DNA of 11,429 nucleotides from B21-G16 sp003644825 [NCBI: Candidatus Zhuqueibacterota bacterium] (GTDB lineage: Bacteria > SM23-31 > B21-G16): NCBI GenBank assembly GCA_003644825.1, contig QNDJ01000017.1, forward strand, positions 1 through 11,429. Reading direction: 5' to 3'. Below are positions 9,201 to 11,429 of the stretch, one piece after another. The first letter of the stretch is position 1; each line of letters opens with the position of its first letter. A model generated the notes under the pieces. That model was not told the origin of the DNA and made no database searches. It worked only from the letters and a program-made list of their open reading frames with translations. A program made the position numbers and the translations under genes.

Positions 9201-9343
9201 TTTACCATTATTTTTGGGCTTGAAACGTCCGGCAGAAGGTCAATACCAAGTTTTTTAAATGAAATTACTCCAAGAAGCAAAATCGCAAGAAATATCATAA
9301 CAACTGTTACAGGGTATTTTACAGAAAATTGGGGTATATTCAT
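6260..9343 (-). CDS. RND family efflux permease (AcrB-like), first of a tandem pair
   Basis: This 1027-residue protein is the normal length for an RND (ACR_tran) permease. It would be an inner-membrane, proton-driven pump subunit. Landmarks are the first helix after FSVKYPVTVV (7-16), the long periplasmic porter/docking region (about 45-335), and TM4 with GMLVDNAIVVVENIFRH (408-424), including D412. A second periplasmic region (about 555-860) follows, then TM10 with GIAVNDAIIFVDYINILR (928-945) and TM11 with GQDRIRPILMTSLTTI. AcrB D407, R971 and T978 correspond to D412, R962 and T969; the D408 and K940 positions are N413 and N932. The start ATG overlaps the adaptor stop as ATGA, with AGGA 7 bases upstream. 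The next gene encodes a second RND, so an MdtB/MdtC-like hetero-oligomer is plausible (inference). The substrate is unknown; the sequence does not look like the heavy-metal (CusA) group. Confidence 0.93.
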   Translation of the reverse strand: MNIPQFSVKYPVTVVMIFLAILLLGVISFKKLGIDLLPDVSSPKIMVNIETEEKPPFEIEQKYVKPLEAELSTLSRVKRVSSISRVSRALITVEFFWNTDMDFALLDVQKIAGRLQGEKEIKRITVSKFNPQAAPIMTICLIAKNDYDLDELRRVAENVFKRKLERLEGVAKASVKGGRTREIKIVLKPYKLEAYNISESSIKRKIRSANVDASGGRIEDNEKVYIIKGIGKFQDLEDVKELVIGYRKKEFLPGEINNSLYANVPVYLKEVADVYFEDKDIESIVRYNGNEGVGISIYKEAKSNTVLVSKEIKKLLKSLQTDFPDVEIVVAKEQALFINSAIKEVQQAAIYGIILAVIVLFFFLRNIWSTLIVSVAIPISIVATFNLMYFSGLTMNIMTLGGLALGAGMLVDNAIVVVENIFRHRELGKDEKEASIFGTNEVGTAIFAATLTTVIVFLPIVYVHGIGGELFKEQAYTVAFSLLSSLVVAFLLIPSACSKFLKGRIVKSGRKKRSKFYWKILNKALDKPFRVIGVSALLLIISIFLIPVIGNEFIPKAEEGSFGVRIKLPEGTRIFRTEKIVKWGEDILKSYSKGRIKSVYTEIGKTEETNYIEGKQYGSNTATILVNMDKNAKNKVPVYSFIKLIEPPLRDIPGAEVEFEVEETALKQTLGSSEADIVVEVKGPELNILEKLGNQVAENLRKINGLFNVRTSFDEGRPEVNIALDRYIAANFGLDIQTVSEIIKNKLKGEIVTEMRLEGDDRSIRVEYPERTLRELKNMRIETPDGAILKLRNIADIRIVQGPKEIYRNEQERTGKVFAELSPGFKYSRVVQRVKDNIEKIPVLKDYKISFGGKEKERRESFKSLQFALILSIIIVYMVLASLFESFLHPFTIIFSLPMAGIGAVFIFFIVGMPFSLMAYIGIIMLAGIAVNDAIIFVDYINILRKRGVGKREAILRAGQDRIRPILMTSLTTILALLPLSFGIGEGASLRTPLALAVIGGLITSTLMTLIVIPVIYSQIDRLRRLE

Positions 9344-10392
9344 CTACTTATCCTTACTTTCATTTTATCTTTCAGGGTTTCATATCCTCTTATAACGAGC
9401 ATCTCTCCTTCAGATAAACCAGACTTTACCTCAATATTTTCTTCATCTTCAAGGCCGGTTTCAACTTCTCTTATTTCGGCTCTCTGGTTATTAATCACAA
9501 AAACAACATCTCTATTTCCTCTATTTGATATAACAAATTTTGGTATAACAACAACACCTTTTTTACTTTCAACTATAATATCAGCTTTAATAAACATTCC
9601 AGGACGAAGAATATTACTATTGTTATCGATAATCACAACCACCTGGTATGTTCTTGTAACAGGATCGATATTGGGGCTAATATTGGATACATATCCGTAA
9701 AAGGTTTCTTCCTTCATAGAGTAGTTTGTTATTTTAACTTTTTGTCCTGTCTTAACTTTTGTTATGTCATCATTTGAGATATTCAACTCACATTTAACTT
9801 TCTTAAAATTTAATACTTTTCCCAGCTCCATTCCAGCAGGTATTTTATCTTTTTCTGCAATTGATTTTAAGTCAGCAAGGATTCCATTAATTGGTGCTTT
9901 TATTTTCAATTTTTCCAGCTCAAGAAGGGCAGCTTTATAGTTCAATTCTGTATCAACTTTATTTTTTTCAGCATTCTGTAAATCTCTCAGGGTAGCACCA
10001 CCGTTTTTGTAAAGGCTTCTTGTTTTTTCAAGTTCTACACGGGCAAATTCCATTGCCATCTTTTTTGATTCCAGTCTCACCCCGTAAGAAAATTCATCAT
10101 TTTTAAGTTCTGCAAGAAGCTCTCCTGCTTTCACAGTCCTCCCTTCTATAAATACAGGTTTTCCATCTTTCCTGATGAAATGAATGATTCCACCTACTTC
10201 TGCTTTAATAGAAGCTTCTTCTATTGCTTTAAGAGTGCCTGTAACGGTTACATAAGATTCAATATCGCCTTTTCTTACCCGTTCTACAGTAACAGGAACT
10301 CTCAGGTCAACCGGTTCAGGTTTATCCTTTCTACTACAGGAAAAAATAACAACGATAGATAATACAAAGATAATAATGTGGTTTATTTTCAT
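9340..10392 (-). CDS. RND efflux periplasmic adaptor (HlyD/membrane-fusion protein family), predicted lipoprotein
   Basis: This 350-residue protein starts with a lipoprotein-type signal: a hydrophobic stretch ending IFSC, so C19 is the likely lipidated Cys (a slightly atypical lipobox). Domain order is standard for RND adaptors. The first lipoyl half is near TGTLKAIEEASIKAEVGGII (51-70) and VKAGELLAELKNDEF. An alpha-helical hairpin spans about 107-162. The second lipoyl half is LKIKAPINGIL (162-172). The beta-barrel runs about 200-275 with SPNIDPVTRTYQV and LRPGMFIKADI, and a membrane-proximal domain runs from about 280 (VVIPKFVISN). It would bridge the RND pump to an outer-membrane channel in the periplasm. 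The start is supported by GAGGGGG at 10397-10403. Its stop overlaps the RND1 start by 4 bases (ATGA), so the two are almost certainly co-translated. It is the first gene of the export operon. Confidence 0.93.
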   Translation of the reverse strand: MKINHIIIFVLSIVVIFSCSRKDKPEPVDLRVPVTVERVRKGDIESYVTVTGTLKAIEEASIKAEVGGIIHFIRKDGKPVFIEGRTVKAGELLAELKNDEFSYGVRLESKKMAMEFARVELEKTRSLYKNGGATLRDLQNAEKNKVDTELNYKAALLELEKLKIKAPINGILADLKSIAEKDKIPAGMELGKVLNFKKVKCELNISNDDITKVKTGQKVKITNYSMKEETFYGYVSNISPNIDPVTRTYQVVVIIDNNSNILRPGMFIKADIIVESKKGVVVIPKFVISNRGNRDVVFVINNQRAEIREVETGLEDEENIEVKSGLSEGEMLVIRGYETLKDKMKVRISR

Positions 10393-10396
10393 AAGA

Positions 10397-10403
10397 CCCC
10401 CTC
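10397..10403 (-). promoter_or_regulatory. Ribosome binding site of the adaptor gene
   Basis: On the minus strand GAGGGGG precedes the ATG at 10392, with 7 bases between the core GAGG and the start codon. It is the strongest Shine-Dalgarno of the export operon and supports this start as the entry point for translation of the overlapping genes downstream. Confidence 0.7.
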
Positions 10404-10463
10404 AATTAACGCGAAATATTTGTCCTGATAGATCGGTTATTTATTACAATAATTTATATACGT

Positions 10464-10492
10464 AATTTAACTTATTCTGTTACCTTTTTCAA
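10464..10492 (-). promoter_or_regulatory. Candidate sigma70-type promoter of the export operon
   Basis: On the minus strand TTGAAA (10487-10492, 5 of 6 to the -35 consensus) is followed after exactly 17 bases by TAAATT (10464-10469, 4 of 6 to the -10 consensus). This would place transcription start near 10457, about 65 bases before the adaptor ATG. In such AT-rich DNA chance matches are common, so the call is tentative. Confidence 0.3.
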
Positions 10493-10574
10493 TAAATTTA
10501 ATCAGGAATTTTTTTCTATATATTCGCTATTTATCTCACAATTATTTCTTATTTAACCGATAAAACCATCCTGT

Positions 10575-10590
10575 ATTGAGCATGTTCAAT
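10575..10590. promoter_or_regulatory. 16-bp near-perfect palindrome, candidate operator
   Basis: The sequence ATTGAGCATGTTCAAT is an inverted repeat with 8-base arms and one mismatched pair. It lies about 85 bp upstream of the candidate -35 box. The symmetric form fits a site for a dimeric repressor or activator, but no regulator gene is in the window and I cannot name a family. The GAGC/GTTC half-sites are only 2 bases apart, so it does not match the GAAC-N4-GTTC LexA box. Confidence 0.3.
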
Positions 10591-10742
10591 AATCTCTTAC
10601 TGCTAAAAAACGAATTTTTCTGGTTTAATAATCTGTTGTTATTATCATAGGTAGAAAAGATTAGATCAAAGAATGGGTTTTAAATCAGGAAGACCTATTT
10701 TATCTATAAAAATATATAATTCAACGAATGTAAAAAATATCA

Positions 10743-11375
10743 TCATTTTTTGTAATAATTTTCAATATAATCAACGACTTCATCAGGAGTGTCAACAATA
10801 TGAAAAATATCGATATCCTCAGGTGAAATATTTTTATTTGCAAGAACGACATTTTTTATCCATTCAATCAGCCCATTCCAGTATTCAGAGCCAAAAAGCA
10901 CAATGGGAAACCTTTTTACTTTTTCAGTTTGAACCAACATTATTGCTTCAGTAAATTCATCAAGGGTACCGTATCCACCAGGAAAAATAACAAAAGCATG
11001 GGAATATTTTTTAAACATAACTTTACGAACAAAAAAATATCTGAAGCTTATTAACTTATCTATATATTTGTTTGGTTTTTGTTCTGTTGGAAGGTCTATA
11101 TTCAGGCCAACAGATTGAGTTTTTGTTTTGTATGCACCTCTATTAGCAGCCTCCATAATGCCGCCTCCAGCTCCAGTAATTATACAATATCCTTTTTTAG
11201 CCAGCTTTTCTGCTGTTTCTTCTGCAAGTTTATAATACTTATTTGTTCTTTTCATTCTTGCGGAACCAAAAAATGTAACCGCAGGCTGAAGTTTTGTCAA
11301 CTCTTCAAAACCTTCAACCAGTTCAGAAATAATTCGAAATACACGCCAGGTATCTTTAGCAACATCATTATACAT
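10743..11375 (-). CDS. LOG family protein (TIGR00730-type Rossmann fold, predicted nucleoside 5'-monophosphate phosphoribohydrolase)
   Basis: This 210-residue cytosolic protein carries the LOG signature. It shows FFGSAR (35-40), GAGGGIMEAANRG (68-80), a conserved Arg in FFVRKVMF (117), and PGGYGTLDEFTEA (132-144), whose PGGxGTxxE pattern is the hallmark of the family. Characterised relatives release a nucleobase from nucleoside 5'-monophosphates, including cytokinin activation in plants and some bacteria. In most bacteria the physiological role is unsettled, and older databases call them 'lysine decarboxylase', which is wrong. I chose the ATG at 11375 because AGGAG at 11383-11387 lies 7 bases upstream. 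The adjacent in-frame GTG at 11378 would leave only 4 bases. It is separated from the export operon by about 350 bp, so a functional link is not indicated. Confidence 0.92.
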   Translation of the reverse strand: MYNDVAKDTWRVFRIISELVEGFEELTKLQPAVTFFGSARMKRTNKYYKLAEETAEKLAKKGYCIITGAGGGIMEAANRGAYKTKTQSVGLNIDLPTEQKPNKYIDKLISFRYFFVRKVMFKKYSHAFVIFPGGYGTLDEFTEAIMLVQTEKVKRFPIVLFGSEYWNGLIEWIKNVVLANKNISPEDIDIFHIVDTPDEVVDYIENYYKK

Positions 11376-11382
11376 CACTATT

Positions 11383-11387
11383 CTCCT
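11383..11387 (-). promoter_or_regulatory. Ribosome binding site of the LOG family gene
   Basis: On the minus strand AGGAG sits 7 bases ahead of ATG (11375) and only 4 ahead of GTG (11378). It therefore decides the start in favour of the ATG. The remaining bases up to the window edge (11388-11429) are AT-rich, and no promoter can be claimed there. Confidence 0.7.
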
Positions 11388-11429
11388 TTTTTATTAAAGA
11401 TAACAAAAATGAAATTTTTATACAAGTTA

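Larger units (their letters stand above)
10393..10742. other. 350-bp intergenic region between the LOG gene and the export operon
   Basis: This AT-rich stretch has no convincing gene on either strand. It holds the adaptor's ribosome binding site, a candidate sigma70-type promoter and a 16-bp near-palindrome. AATCAGGAA occurs twice (10500-10508 and 10683-10691), with TCCTGAT inverted at 10423-10429. I saw no GC-rich hairpin followed by a T run that would make a convincing terminator for the LOG gene. Its unusual length, compared with the overlapping genes on its left, suggests that it carries the operon's control region. Confidence 0.6.

Noticed and set aside
6260-9343. Loss of the AcrB proton-relay residues (D408 and K940 positions are Asn) as evidence of an inactive pump
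   Set aside because: The VDN pattern in TM4 and VNN/VND in TM10 are common in many functional RND subfamilies, and the first Asp and the TM11 Arg/Thr are kept, so inactivity cannot be claimed.
10432-10561. Inverted repeat ATCGGTTA (10432-10439) and TAACCGAT (10554-10561)
   Set aside because: Only 8-base arms separated by 114 bp; expected by chance in AT-rich DNA and not obviously able to form a useful structure.
10605-10619. Possible hairpin terminator (A5, TTCG loop, T5 on the minus strand) downstream of the LOG gene
   Set aside because: The stem is made only of A-T pairs and would be too weak. There is no GC-rich stem, so I do not call a terminator.
10673-10954. Plus-strand open frame of 93 codons overlapping the LOG gene
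   Set aside because: Most of it is antisense to the LOG gene, it is low-complexity and Gln/Tyr-rich, and it resembles no family.

Overview
The window reads as chromosomal DNA of an AT-rich, diderm (Gram-negative-type) bacterium. Base composition looks low-GC by eye (not computed), proteins are rich in Lys, Ile and Glu, and Arg is often AGA/AGG. A lipoprotein periplasmic adaptor next to RND pumps implies an outer membrane. I cannot place the organism; an uncultivated lineage is possible. All seven genes lie on the minus strand, so gene order runs from high to low coordinates.

Right edge (about 10743-11429): a LOG-family nucleotide-processing protein with a clear Shine-Dalgarno. It is followed by about 350 bp without a credible gene (10393-10742), which holds a candidate promoter and a near-perfect palindrome and probably controls the operon to its left.

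Centre (839-10392): a tightly packed export operon. It encodes a lipoprotein membrane-fusion protein, an RND permease (RND1), a 1585-residue second RND permease (RND2) that continues in one reading frame into about six extra membrane segments and a complete ABC ATPase domain, and a small ABC-2-type permease. Successive genes overlap (ATGA, TAATG, then 44 bp), so translation is probably coupled. The parts look like one machine that joins a proton-driven RND pump to an ATP-driven ABC-2 exporter through a covalent RND-ABC fusion. No outer-membrane factor (TolC type) is in the window.

Left edge (1-829): a NusG domain II protein and a Gx transporter family protein (truncated by the window edge). 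This pair is commonly found together in bacteria. It follows the export genes with 9-bp and 6-bp gaps and is probably on the same transcript.

The feature most worth attention is the RND2-ABC fusion. It has a duplicated ABC first-strand motif on either side of a membrane insert, and the usual RND trimer and ABC dimer stoichiometries must somehow be reconciled. A heterotrimer of two RND2-ABC and one RND1 would supply exactly two ATPase domains.
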